Below the pieces are notes generated by a model. It was not told where the DNA came from. It searched no databases and saw only the letters and a list, made by a program, of their open reading frames with translations. Shown here piece after piece: positions 1 through 8,293 of a stretch of 64,000 bases of DNA. The number at the start of each line of letters is the position of its first letter. The stretch's first letter is position 1. The position numbers were made by a program, and so were the translations under genes. This DNA comes from CAWBRY01 sp963791295 (GTDB lineage: Bacteria; Bacteroidota; Bacteroidia; Chitinophagales; Chitinophagaceae): contig CAWBRY010000001.1 in NCBI GenBank assembly GCA_963791295.1, positions 1,240,001 to 1,304,000 of the forward strand, read 5' to 3'.

Positions 1-727
1 CCTTTTGCTCATCGACAACCGACCGGCGAAGTTTAAGGGTTGCAAAAAAGTTTTGTAAGGGATTGATCGCCAGGTAAGACTTGAAACTATCCTTGAACTT
101 AAAACTATCGTTTCGACTTAACGGAGGCCATGCAAATTTGCCGTAGATGAAGAGTCCCAGTAACAGTGCGGCGATGAAAAAGAACTTGCGCCGGTAAGGT
201 ATGCCTAACCCATCTGTTTGATTGATCACTCGCCAATGGCTTTGGTGATACATCCACCTGAAGATCGCAACGGCAACGATCAGCCCTAGAATCATCCATA
301 CCATCGGGTAGGTTTGAAACATCATCTTCAATGAAATGCCGGGATCTTCAATAAAATTCATCGCACCTGCATCCAACGGCGTGCGGTTGTAGGAAAAACT
401 TCCAAATCCGGCAGCGAAGAAGAAAAAAACAATAAAGGTGACGATAGCGAGATACCAGGTCCACCCTTTTTTATTCCTGGAAGAATAAAAAGGAGACAGG
501 TTGGGTATCATGCTGACTACAATAATGGGAAGCAGGATAATGGCGATCCATCGAAGGTCATACCGGATACCCATGATGAAGGATGGGATCATTTCCCCAA
601 TCGAACAACCGCTGGGTCTGAAGGCAAGGTAAGTAGCGAGGCGAAACAGGGTAAAGATGACCAGGAAGATGATCAGCAGATTCGCGACCCAGATAATCGT
701 CTTCGGTATTTTATAGCGTGCAAGCAT
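1..727 (-). CDS. LTA synthase-like membrane phosphatase/sulfatase family protein, N-terminal part
   Basis: Open reading frame on the minus strand that starts with ATG at 727 and runs off the left edge, so only about 242 N-terminal residues are visible. They contain about five hydrophobic segments, an early RYDLRW motif after the second helix, and end in a linker reading SYLAINPLQNFFATLK. This layout matches the membrane part of LTA-synthase-like members of the alkaline phosphatase superfamily, whose extracytoplasmic hydrolase domain would follow outside the window. In that family the enzyme transfers or hydrolyses phosphoglycerol or phosphoethanolamine groups at the outer face of the inner membrane; the substrate here cannot be told. 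A second, different member of the superfamily lies at 15257-16753. Confidence 0.72.
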   Translation of the reverse strand, partial: MLARYKIPKTIIWVANLLIIFLVIFTLFRLATYLAFRPSGCSIGEMIPSFIMGIRYDLRWIAIILLPIIVVSMIPNLSPFYSSRNKKGWTWYLAIVTFIVFFFFAAGFGSFSYNRTPLDAGAMNFIEDPGISLKMMFQTYPMVWMILGLIVAVAIFRWMYHQSHWRVINQTDGLGIPYRRKFFFIAALLLGLFIYGKFAWPPLSRNDSFKFKDSFKSYLAINPLQNFFATLKLRRSVVDEQK

Positions 728-886
728 GATGTCGTCAAGATTTCCCGGGAAAACGAAACCTTAGCCTGACAAAAGAACGAAAAAAATTATAATCCGTCGC
801 CAATCGCTCTTATTGTCCTATTGCTGCCAATGCTATTTCATATGCGCCTGGGATTTGTTACCTTCGATTGCCAACCTATAGGATAA

Positions 887-2183
887 ATGGAGATCATTAT
901 ACTGCTGGTGTTGATTTTTATTAATGGCCTTTTTGTCATGTCGGAGATTGCACTGGTGTCGGCGCGCAAGGCCAGATTGGAACACCAGGCAGAAAAGGGA
1001 GATATAAGCGCCCGAAGAGCCCTCGAACTTTCCAATAACCCGGAGAAATTTTTATCGGCTGCCCAGATCGGGATTACACTTATTGCAATCCTGACTGGGG
1101 TTTACTCGGGCGAGCGATTTGGCCGTGAACTAAAACCCGTAATTGCAGAAATTGGTTTTCTTGAGCCTTATGCCGGTACCATTGCCACTACTATCGTTGT
1201 TATCATCGTGACTTTTCTTTCCATCATTTTTGGAGAGCTTATCCCTAAACAGATCGGACTACTGAGGGCGGAACGGATTTCAAAAATAGTAGCGGGTCCG
1301 ATGAATGCCTTTGCGCGGTTCACCCATCCGATCGTGTGGTTGCTTAATCGCATCAGTAAACTATTTTTCCGCATCTTCAATATCAAACGATTAAAGGATG
1401 ATGCAGTAACCGAAGAGGAGATCAAAACCCTTATCACCGAAGGCACTGAAGCCGGCACCATCGATGAAGCGGAGCAGGAAATCATTGAACGTGTATTTCA
1501 CCTGGGTGACCGCAACATCACTTCGCTCATGACGCATCGAAGTGATATCATCTGGTTCAACCTCAATGATAACGAAGATATGATCAAGGACAAGATCATT
1601 AAGGAGCCACATTCCGTATATCCGATCTGCGATGGACGAGATAGACAATATTAGAGGCATGGTATCCATGAAGGACCTTTATGTTAGTCCGGATAGTACG
1701 TTATTTAAGGACATCATGCAACCGGCACTATTCATTCCCGAGAATAATTCACCGTACCAGGTGCTGGAAAAATTCAAACAAACCCATACTCATTCCTGCT
1801 TTATTGTCGACGAATACGGAAGTGTGCGGGGACTGATCACACTCAATGATATACTTGAAGCGATCGTAGGGGATATTCCACAACCTGACGTATCTGACTA
1901 TGAAATCACGGAACGGCAGGATGGAACGTACCTGGTGGATGGACAAATCCCTTTCTATGATTTCCTTACGCGATTTGAAAGAACGGAGTGGATGAATGAA
2001 GGAGAACAGGATTTTGATACGCTGGCAGGCTTTATTTTACATCAGTTGGAACGCATTCCAAAGACAGGTGATAAATTTGAATGGAAGGGTTTTAAGGTCG
2101 AGATCATCGATATGGATGGACACCGTATAGACAAGGTGCTGGTATCTATCAGCCAGGAACTGAGAGCAAAGATGGAGGAGTAA
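887..2183 (+). CDS. CorC/HlyC family CNNM-CBS membrane protein, single frameshift
   Basis: Two overlapping frames (887-1654 and 1632-2183) together give one complete protein of about 431 residues. The first part carries a DUF21/CNNM membrane domain (helices near residues 1-25, 60-85, 95-125) with the start MSEIALVSARKARLE, then the linker and the first CBS domain. The second part carries the rest of the CBS pair (SCFIVDEYGSVRGLIT) and the C-terminal CorC_HlyC domain (DGTYLVDGQIPFYDF). Removing one base near 1637 restores ICDGEIDNIRGMV. Proteins of this family are linked to magnesium or cobalt efflux; older annotations call them hemolysins. This is the only broken gene I found in the first 42.7 kb, so it is either a sequencing error or a recent mutation. 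Confidence 0.88.
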
Positions 2184-2185
2184 GG

Positions 2186-2220
2186 TTGATTATTAATTAT
2201 TGATTATTGATTATTATTAG
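2186..2220. repeat. Heptamer-period intergenic repeat, locus 1
   Basis: Directly after the stop codon of the CorC-like gene are tandem units of seven bases: TTGATTA, TTAATTA, TTGATTA, TTGATTA and a diverged TTATTAG. The period is exact over 35 bp. Three further loci in the window show the same 7-bp period with different unit sequences (35519, 37165, 39974). Confidence 0.75.
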
Positions 2221-2229
2221 TTAGGCCTA

Positions 2230-2988
2230 CTATAAGGTATTAAGTTCACAGAATTTTTTGCGAAATAGGATCAGTCGTGGGGTTTTTCTTACATCATAAT
2301 CCCCGAATTCATAGTTTCCAAATACTTCTTTCACCTGGAGGTGCTGAAATGCCAGCATGTCTGTAAAGTCGCCCAGGGAAAATTTAGTCACTTCTTCGAT
2401 GAAATTGAGCGGCTCCTTCAGTTCAGGGTCCTCCACGGTCAATTTTTTAAAAAAATGATGTTCATCATGCCAGCGAAGGATATGATAAGTGGTGTTACCC
2501 ATCACTTTTACTTCCTGGCGTACGAGACGATCCTCGGCATAATGCACATTGAGGAAGTCAAGTACGAAAAACCCGCCTGGCTTTAAGCTCCTGGAAATAG
2601 TTCGAATGGCATCATCATGTTCGCGCCGGGTTTTGAAGTAACCAAAGCTGGTGAAGAAATTAAAGGCATAGTCAAAATAGTTGGTATAAAAAGGAAGGCG
2701 CATGTCATGTATGAAGAAATCGAGGTGATCGTTTTCAAACTGCCTGGCAAAAGCAATGTTGTCGGGTGATAAATCGATGCCGGTAACATTGAACCCGAGA
2801 CCTGCGAGTGCTTTGCTATGACGTCCCCTGCCGCAAGCTACGTCCAGCATGCGGCTGCCGATGGGTGCGTGCAAGTGGGTGACCAGTTTATTAATAAAAG
2901 AATTTGCCTCCATTTCGTCCCTTTCAAAATAGAGCTTGTGATAAAACGACGAATTAAACCATTCTTTGTACCAGGGCTGGTCAGGCAT
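2230..2988 (-). CDS. Class I SAM-dependent methyltransferase
   Basis: Complete 252-residue protein with a Rossmann-type methyltransferase fold. Motif I is clear at about residues 48-56 (LDVACGRGRHS), followed by GIDLSPDNI (the acidic residue that contacts the ribose of SAM), FFIHDMR and the late strand FFVLDFLNV. The N-terminal residues (MPDQPWYKEWFNSSFYHKLY) are of the kind seen in cytoplasmic methyltransferases of Bacteroidota. The substrate cannot be predicted. The gene is convergent with the CorC-like gene and divergent from glmM, and a TAnnTTTG box lies only about 14 bp ahead of its ATG, suggesting a very short leader. Confidence 0.85.
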   Translation of the reverse strand: MPDQPWYKEWFNSSFYHKLYFERDEMEANSFINKLVTHLHAPIGSRMLDVACGRGRHSKALAGLGFNVTGIDLSPDNIAFARQFENDHLDFFIHDMRLPFYTNYFDYAFNFFTSFGYFKTRREHDDAIRTISRSLKPGGFFVLDFLNVHYAEDRLVRQEVKVMGNTTYHILRWHDEHHFFKKLTVEDPELKEPLNFIEEVTKFSLGDFTDMLAFQHLQVKEVFGNYEFGDYDVRKTPRLILFRKKFCELNTL

Positions 2989-3001
2989 AATAATATTTGA
3001 G

Positions 3002-3009
3002 CAAATGTA
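3002..3009 (-). promoter_or_regulatory. -7 promoter box (TACATTTG) for the methyltransferase gene
   Basis: Read on the minus strand this is TACATTTG, a full match to the Bacteroidota -7 consensus TAnnTTTG. It ends 14 bp ahead of the ATG at 2988. No convincing TTG -33 element was seen at the usual distance. Confidence 0.5.
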
Positions 3010-3043
3010 GGCACGACATTATAAATCTTTTGACTTGAAAACG

Positions 3044-3051
3044 TATTTTTG
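3044..3051 (+). promoter_or_regulatory. -7 promoter box (TATTTTTG) for glmM
   Basis: TATTTTTG matches TAnnTTTG and lies 45 bp ahead of the GTG start of glmM. A TTTTG sequence at 3028-3032 is a weak candidate for the -33 region, although the spacing is short. Confidence 0.5.
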
Positions 3052-3096
3052 ACTTCCGTAACAATGAAGATTAACTTTTAAAATTCAATTTTCACA

Positions 3097-4476
3097 GTGG
3101 CATTGATAAAAAGCATTTCAGGCATCAGGGGAACCATTGGCGGCAAGCCGGGAGAAAACCTTACACCTCCAGACATTGTAAAGTTCACCGCAGCATTTGG
3201 AAAGATCATTCAGGGAAGCCGGGAGAAATCCAAAATAATTATTGGGCGGGATGGACGTATCAGTGGTCCGATGGTTCGCGACCTGGTCGTCAATACTCTT
3301 ACAGCTATGGGAGTTGACGTCGTTGATCTGGGACTTTCGACTACGCCTACAGTTGAGTTAGCCGTCATCATGGAAAAAGCCGATGGGGGTATTATTATCA
3401 CGGCCAGCCACAATCCAAAGGAATGGAATGCACTCAAGCTGTTAAATAGTGAAGGCGAATTTATTTCAGGAGATCTGGGTGCCAAGGTATTGGATATAGC
3501 TGCCCGGGAAGAATTTCAATTTAGTCCGGTCGACCAGCTGGGATCTCTTAAGAATGACGATAGCTACTTACAAAAGCATATTGATGCTATTCTTAAATAC
3601 CCTCTCGTCAACGCAAAGGCAATCTCCCGCCAGAAATTCAAGGTGGTGGTGGATGCGATTAATTCAACCGGCGCCATTTTCGTCCCTCCTCTGCTGAAAG
3701 CCTTAGGTGTGGCTGAAGTCTTTGTGCTGAATGGGGAAGTCAATGGCAAATTTTCTCATAATCCTGAGCCTTTACCCCAACACCTGAGTGAGCTTAGCAT
3801 AGAAGTGGAAAAACATAAGGCTGATCTGGGTATTGCAGTGGATCCGGATGTAGACCGACTATGCTTTGTTTGTGAGGACGGCAGCATGTTTGGCGAAGAG
3901 TATACGCTGGTGGCTGTCTCGGACTACGTACTATCCAAAAAACCCGGCAATACAGTAAGCAATATGAGCAGTACCAGGGCCTTAAAGGAGATAACGGTGA
4001 GGCATGGTGGAGAATATTTTCCTTCGGCAGTAGGCGAAGTGAATGTGGTGAACAGGATGAAAGAGGTAAAAGCTGTGATCGGAGGCGAGGGTAATGGAGG
4101 TATTATTGTTCCCGATTTTCACTATGGCCGTGATGCCCTGATCGGTATGGCTCTTTTCTTAAGCCACCTGGCCGAATCTCAACGAAGCGTGAAGTCATTG
4201 CGTCAGCAATATCCCGATTATTTTATTTCCAAGAACAAGATCGAATTGTCCAATGGGACTGATCTCAAGAATGTATTTGATAAGATCCGGAAAAAATATA
4301 AAAATAATCCAATCAATACCGAGGACGGTCTCAGGATCGAATTCGATGGTGATTGGGTCCATCTTCGTCCATCAAATACGGAGCCCATTATCCGCATCTA
4401 TGCCGAGAGTAACCTGGAAACGAAGGCCAATCATATTGCCATGCGTATTATGCAGGACATCAATGAGTTTCTCTAG
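3097..4476 (+). CDS. glmM: Phosphoglucosamine mutase
   Basis: A 459-residue alpha-D-phosphohexomutase starting with GTG (3097). It opens with the motif SISGIRGTIGG typical of Bacteroidota GlmM. The catalytic serine loop is visible as TASHNPKEWNALK near residues 103-115, the metal-binding loop as DPDVDRL, the sugar-binding loop as GEGNGG, and the C-terminal phosphate-binding loop as RPSNTEPIIRIYAE. It should convert glucosamine-6-phosphate to glucosamine-1-phosphate for UDP-GlcNAc, peptidoglycan and lipid A synthesis. A phosphomannomutase/phosphoglucomutase role cannot be fully excluded because the four domains are shared, but length and N-terminus favour GlmM. Confidence 0.88.
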   Translation: MALIKSISGIRGTIGGKPGENLTPPDIVKFTAAFGKIIQGSREKSKIIIGRDGRISGPMVRDLVVNTLTAMGVDVVDLGLSTTPTVELAVIMEKADGGIIITASHNPKEWNALKLLNSEGEFISGDLGAKVLDIAAREEFQFSPVDQLGSLKNDDSYLQKHIDAILKYPLVNAKAISRQKFKVVVDAINSTGAIFVPPLLKALGVAEVFVLNGEVNGKFSHNPEPLPQHLSELSIEVEKHKADLGIAVDPDVDRLCFVCEDGSMFGEEYTLVAVSDYVLSKKPGNTVSNMSSTRALKEITVRHGGEYFPSAVGEVNVVNRMKEVKAVIGGEGNGGIIVPDFHYGRDALIGMALFLSHLAESQRSVKSLRQQYPDYFISKNKIELSNGTDLKNVFDKIRKKYKNNPINTEDGLRIEFDGDWVHLRPSNTEPIIRIYAESNLETKANHIAMRIMQDINEFL

Positions 4477-4541
4477 CCTTCCATCTTTCAATTTTAACAG
4501 TGGGAGCTTGCGTTTGCCCATAAAAGGCTATCATTGATGGT

Positions 4542-4549
4542 TATCTTTG
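4542..4549 (+). promoter_or_regulatory. -7 promoter box (TATCTTTG) for cysteine desulfurase
   Basis: TATCTTTG fits TAnnTTTG and lies 28 bp ahead of the GTG start at 4578. A TTTG at 4513-4516 is the nearest upstream candidate for a -33 element, at a slightly long spacing of 25 bp. Confidence 0.5.
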
Positions 4550-4577
4550 CGCTTCTAAAAAAATGGATCTATAAGTT

Positions 4578-5705
4578 GTGAAAAGGATTTACCTGGATAA
4601 TGCTGCTACTACTGCTCTCGATGGGGGAGTGCTGGAAGCCATGTTGCCTTACCTGACCACGCATTTTGGTAATCCTTCTTCTATTTATTCTTATGGAAGG
4701 GAAACCAGGCTGGCGATTGAAACAGCCCGCCGGACGGTGGCACGACTACTAAACGTTAATCCCGGTGAAATCTTTTTTACCAGTGGTGGTACCGAAAGCA
4801 ATAATACAGCGATCTTATCCGCTATCCGCGATCTGGATTGCAAGCATATCATCACCTCGCCCATTGAGCATCATGCAGTATTGCATACCATAGAACACTA
4901 TGATCACAGTGGAGAAGTCACGAGCAGTTTTGTCAAACTATTACCAAACGGTGATGTTGACCTGGCCAATCTTGAAGAACAACTGGCTGCACAAAAAGTG
5001 AGATGTCTCGTCTCATTGATGCATGCAAATAATGAAATTGGCAACCTGTTGGATATCGATGCCGTCGGGACTATTTGCAAGAAATTTGATGCCATTTTTC
5101 ATTCCGATTGTGTACAGACAGTGGGGCATTATCCATTGGACTTTCGAAAGATTCCCATCCATCTTGCATCGGCGGCTGGCCATAAATTTCATGGACCAAA
5201 AGGGATCGGCATTTTATATGTAAACGACAATATAAAGATCAGGCCCCTGATCTTTGGTGGCGGTCAGGAAAGAAATATTCGCGCCGGCACTGAAAATCTG
5301 TATGGCATTGTAGGGTTTGCCAAGGCGCTGGAAGTGGCTATGGCCAACTATGAAGACGACTATCGTAATATTCAATCGCTAAAGGATTACATGAGAAGCC
5401 AGTTAAAGGAAAAAATAAAGGGTGTAGAATTTAACGGCGCTCAGGAGAAAGACTCCTTGTATACTGTCCTGAGTGCGGCCTTTCCCAAAACGGAGAAATC
5501 GGAGATGATCTTATTCAACCTCGATATGAACCATATTTGTGTTTCCGGTGGCAGCGCCTGCAGCAGCGGTTCAGATATCGGATCGCATGTGATCCGGGCT
5601 ATAAATAATAACCCCAACCTCGTTACAGTTCGGTTTTCCTTCAGTAAATACAATACAAGGGAGGAAGTGGACCAGGTCATCAGCAAACTGGCAGAACTGA
5701 TATAG
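4578..5705 (+). CDS. Cysteine desulfurase (NifS/IscS family)
   Basis: A 375-residue class V aminotransferase-fold enzyme, GTG start. The N-terminus IYLDNAATTALD, the GNPSSIYSYGR segment, the PLP-lysine region (SAAGHKFHGPKGIGILYV) and the active-site cysteine loop GGSACSSGS with the following RFSFSKYNT are all present and in the right order. It removes sulfur from L-cysteine to supply persulfide for Fe-S clusters or tRNA thiolation. The gene stands alone, not beside iscU or sufE; the suf cluster begins far away at 63.3 kb, so this is probably a general desulfurase rather than SufS. Confidence 0.9.
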   Translation: MKRIYLDNAATTALDGGVLEAMLPYLTTHFGNPSSIYSYGRETRLAIETARRTVARLLNVNPGEIFFTSGGTESNNTAILSAIRDLDCKHIITSPIEHHAVLHTIEHYDHSGEVTSSFVKLLPNGDVDLANLEEQLAAQKVRCLVSLMHANNEIGNLLDIDAVGTICKKFDAIFHSDCVQTVGHYPLDFRKIPIHLASAAGHKFHGPKGIGILYVNDNIKIRPLIFGGGQERNIRAGTENLYGIVGFAKALEVAMANYEDDYRNIQSLKDYMRSQLKEKIKGVEFNGAQEKDSLYTVLSAAFPKTEKSEMILFNLDMNHICVSGGSACSSGSDIGSHVIRAINNNPNLVTVRFSFSKYNTREEVDQVISKLAELI

Positions 5706-5736
5706 AACGCCCAGCTTTCTGTTTTCCTTAACAAAA

Positions 5737-5744
5737 TAATTTTG
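5737..5744 (+). promoter_or_regulatory. -7 promoter box (TAATTTTG) of the first BlaI/M56 module
   Basis: TAATTTTG matches TAnnTTTG. A start of transcription about 7 bp downstream would fall at 5751, exactly the first base of the operator described next, so repressor binding would cover the start site. Confidence 0.55.
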
Positions 5745-5750
5745 AATGCC

Positions 5751-5784
5751 TACGAAACTTTCGTAGGTTTACGAAAACTTCGTA
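5751..5784 (+). promoter_or_regulatory. Double BlaI-type operator
   Basis: Two dyads lie side by side between the promoter and the start codon. The first (5751-5765) is TACGAAA-C-TTTCGTA, a perfect 7-1-7 palindrome; the second (5770-5784) is TACGAA-AAC-TTCGTA. The second ends on the base before the ATG at 5785. Family knowledge: BlaI/MecI repressors bind such dyads as dimers and repress their own operon until the M56 partner triggers their cleavage. Together they leave no room for a normal ribosome binding site outside the operator. Confidence 0.75.
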
Positions 5785-6153
5785 ATGATGGAAAAATTAA
5801 CCCATACAGAAGAACAGCTGATGCAAGTAATTTGGCAAAGAGGGGAGGGAAATGTAAAATATTTTATGGATAAACTGGACCAGCCCCCTCCTTATACTAC
5901 GGTGGCATCCACTATCAAGAACCTGGAGAAGAAGGGTTACCTAAGCAGCCGGATGTTGGGGAACACCTATTTATATAAACCGGCGGTGACGGAGGAACAG
6001 TATAAGAAGAAATTTATCAATAATGTAGTGAAGGACTATTTTGATAATTCCTATAAGGAGATGGTGAATTTTTTTGTAGAACAGAAAAAACTGTCTGCCA
6101 AAGAGCTCAAAGAGATCATCCATTTGATTGAGAAAGGAAACCTTCATCGTTGA
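5785..6153 (+). CDS. BlaI/MecI/CopY family repressor
   Basis: A 122-residue winged-helix repressor. The N-terminal domain begins KLTHTEEQLMQVIWQRG and the recognition region reads PPPYTTVASTIKNLEKKGYL, as in the Penicillinase_R family. The C-terminal part (KKLSAKELKEIIHLIEKG) is the dimerisation helix region. It should repress its own operon through the dyads that abut the start codon and be relieved by the downstream M56 peptidase, 17 bp away. The start may be either of two adjacent ATG codons. In Bacteroidota such pairs are common and are seldom linked to a beta-lactamase; none is seen here. Confidence 0.9.
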   Translation: MMEKLTHTEEQLMQVIWQRGEGNVKYFMDKLDQPPPYTTVASTIKNLEKKGYLSSRMLGNTYLYKPAVTEEQYKKKFINNVVKDYFDNSYKEMVNFFVEQKKLSAKELKEIIHLIEKGNLHR

Positions 6154-6170
6154 AACCCAACTGAACAATC

Positions 6171-7913
6171 ATGTCGCTTGTACTCATATACCTGTTTAAA
6201 GTCTCGGTCAGCCTGGCCATTGTTTACCTGTTCTATCAATTGTTTTTGCGAAAGCTGACTTTTTACAACTGGAACCGGTTTTATTTGTTGGGGTATACTC
6301 TGCTATCCTTTTTCATAGCCTTCATAAACATTTCTCCTTTCCTGGAAAAAACGCAATGGGCCGGTAGTAAAATGGTAGAATGGGTGCCGGTGATTGAAAC
6401 TTCTTTGACTAACAATGCCGTAGAGACGAAAACTCTCGCATCTTCGATTTTCACTACGGGAAATATATTTCTAATTCTTTTTCTTTCAGGCCTGCTCATC
6501 ATGGTCGGCCGGTTAGTCTTTCAATTATTCTCTTTCAGACGAATGAAAAGAAAAGCGGAGCCGGTGGACCACAGTTTCCTGGCCAGCGGGTTGAATATTT
6601 ACCAGGTAGATGAGAAGATCATTCCATTTTCTTTTGGCAATTCGATCTTTATCAATTTCCACATGCACACGCGGGAAGAAATGGAAGAGATCATTCGCCA
6701 TGAATTTGTACATGTGAGACAGAAGCATACGGCGGACATACTCTGGAGTGAAATTCTTTTGCTCCTCAATTGGTATAATCCTTTTGCCTGGTTATTGAAA
6801 TCGGCGATCCGGCAAAACCTCGAATTCATTGCTGACAATAAAGTAGTCACTAGTGGTTTTCATAAAAAAGATTATCAGTATCTACTGCTCAAAGTAATGG
6901 GAAACAATCAATTTAGTATAGCCCCAAAGTTTAATTTCTCTTCACTCAAAAAACGTATAACCATGATGAACAAGCTCAAGAGCGCAAGAGTGAACGCGCT
7001 TCGTTTCCTTTTTGCAGTTCCTCTTTTGTCTGTCCTGTTACTTGCATTCCGGAACAACAGTTTACGTGTTTCGCCAGGGAAAATGGAGGGTCTTACCGCG
7101 GTTAAAGCCCTGGCTTTTCAGGATAGCAAAACCTTGGATACAATACTACCGCCTCCGCCACCTCCGCCGCCCGTTGTGGCCCCACCTCCTACACCCCCCA
7201 CGCCGCCTGCAAAAAGCAAAAGCGATCTGAGTGACGTGAGTGACGAATATGAGATCACGGACAGGGAAGCGATTATCAAAACAAAGGACGGTACTATTTT
7301 AAAATATAACCTGGAAGATCCGATCGAACGTTCAGCCTTCGAGAAGAAATTTGGTAAAATAATTACAATCAAAACAACTACTCCTGTCAACGTTCCCACC
7401 CGTGAGGTGATTACAAATGCTACTGCCGAAACAGTCATCGCGCCGGTTATAGTTACGACGCCTAAGGTCGTCGGCACCACTGAAGTCAATGTAATAAGCA
7501 CCGTTGAAAAAAGAATTCCAGCTAAAATTGCGACGGTTAGCCTTTCGAAAACGACAGTCATTGCTCCGGTCGCCATGGTGGGAGCAGAGCCGGTGATTGT
7601 ATCCAGTGATGGCGATGTGACTATTACAGGTGAGTTAGAAGTCCTTGTGGAGATCACCGATAAGACTACACAGGGAGAACTGGATAAGTTTAAGAAACAA
7701 ATGAAGGATAAAGGATATGATTTGGATTTTAACCTGATTGACTATAATGATAAAGGAAGACTAGTAGGCATAACGGGTAGAATAAAGTCAGGTGAAAGCC
7801 GGGGAAACTTTTCCGCTCACGGCTTTGAAAAGGTCATCGTCTATTTGATCAGGAAGGGACAAGAAGTCCATTTTCAGGTGAATATTATAGAGCGTGGGAA
7901 GGTAAAAATCTAA
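6171..7913 (+). CDS. BlaR1/MecR1-like M56 family metallopeptidase with proline-rich C-terminal region
   Basis: A 580-residue membrane peptidase. Helices lie near residues 1-20, 37-55 and 98-118, and the zinc motif HEFVH is at about residue 178, within RHEFVHVRQKHTADILW. A further helix (FLFAVPLLSVLLLAF) is near residue 285. The rest, about 280 residues, should be outside the cytoplasm: a proline run near 326-345 (PPPPPPPVVAPPPTPP), a Val/Thr-rich stretch, and a C-terminal domain ending in a strand-like segment. The proline run resembles TonB-type spacers and could span the periplasm. With the BlaI gene just upstream it forms a sensor-protease/repressor pair; the inducing signal is unknown. 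No penicillin-binding domain is seen. Confidence 0.85.
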   Translation: MSLVLIYLFKVSVSLAIVYLFYQLFLRKLTFYNWNRFYLLGYTLLSFFIAFINISPFLEKTQWAGSKMVEWVPVIETSLTNNAVETKTLASSIFTTGNIFLILFLSGLLIMVGRLVFQLFSFRRMKRKAEPVDHSFLASGLNIYQVDEKIIPFSFGNSIFINFHMHTREEMEEIIRHEFVHVRQKHTADILWSEILLLLNWYNPFAWLLKSAIRQNLEFIADNKVVTSGFHKKDYQYLLLKVMGNNQFSIAPKFNFSSLKKRITMMNKLKSARVNALRFLFAVPLLSVLLLAFRNNSLRVSPGKMEGLTAVKALAFQDSKTLDTILPPPPPPPPVVAPPPTPPTPPAKSKSDLSDVSDEYEITDREAIIKTKDGTILKYNLEDPIERSAFEKKFGKIITIKTTTPVNVPTREVITNATAETVIAPVIVTTPKVVGTTEVNVISTVEKRIPAKIATVSLSKTTVIAPVAMVGAEPVIVSSDGDVTITGELEVLVEITDKTTQGELDKFKKQMKDKGYDLDFNLIDYNDKGRLVGITGRIKSGESRGNFSAHGFEKVIVYLIRKGQEVHFQVNIIERGKVKI

Positions 7914-7925
7914 TTTATTTCCTTG

Positions 7926-8147
7926 CTATAGATAATACCACGGATTTCTCTTTGCGGCCCACATATACTTTCTCATATTTCTCCAAAACGCGAGGATCAT
8001 ATAAAGAATGATCGGCGAGCCAATGGTTAGCAGGGAGGCATACATAAAGTATTGCCGGATGCGACTGGTGGCGATGCCCATTCGATTACCTATGGCTGTA
8101 CAGACGCCAAAAGCATTCCACTCAACAAAATTTTTGAATTTGTTCAT
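7926..8147 (-). CDS. Short PspC domain protein
   Basis: A 73-residue protein. The segment GVCTAIGNRMGIATSRIRQYFMYASLL matches the PspC signature, followed by one membrane helix (IGSPIILYMILAFW) and a basic, aromatic tail. PspC proteins belong to membrane-stress responses; short single-domain versions are common in Bacteroidota and their role is not established. It is convergent with the M56 gene, only 12 bp apart, and divergent from the aconitase gene. Confidence 0.75.
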   Translation of the reverse strand: MNKFKNFVEWNAFGVCTAIGNRMGIATSRIRQYFMYASLLTIGSPIILYMILAFWRNMRKYMWAAKRNPWYYL

Positions 8148-8293
8148 TTTCTGGGTTACGTAAATTTATTAATTGTCCCGAATATTTTCTAATTCTGACT
8201 GTCATCGTTTGCCTTTAAGGGTAAATTAAACAATAGTTCTACGTAAAAATCGGGGGTTTCCGTAAATTCGCCAGACTAGTTAAAAGCTGCACC

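Noticed and set aside
7118..7657. Minus-strand frame of 179 residues rich in Gly, Val and Thr
   Set aside because: It is the antisense of the proline-rich and Val/Thr-rich tail of the M56 gene; composition comes from that low-complexity sequence.
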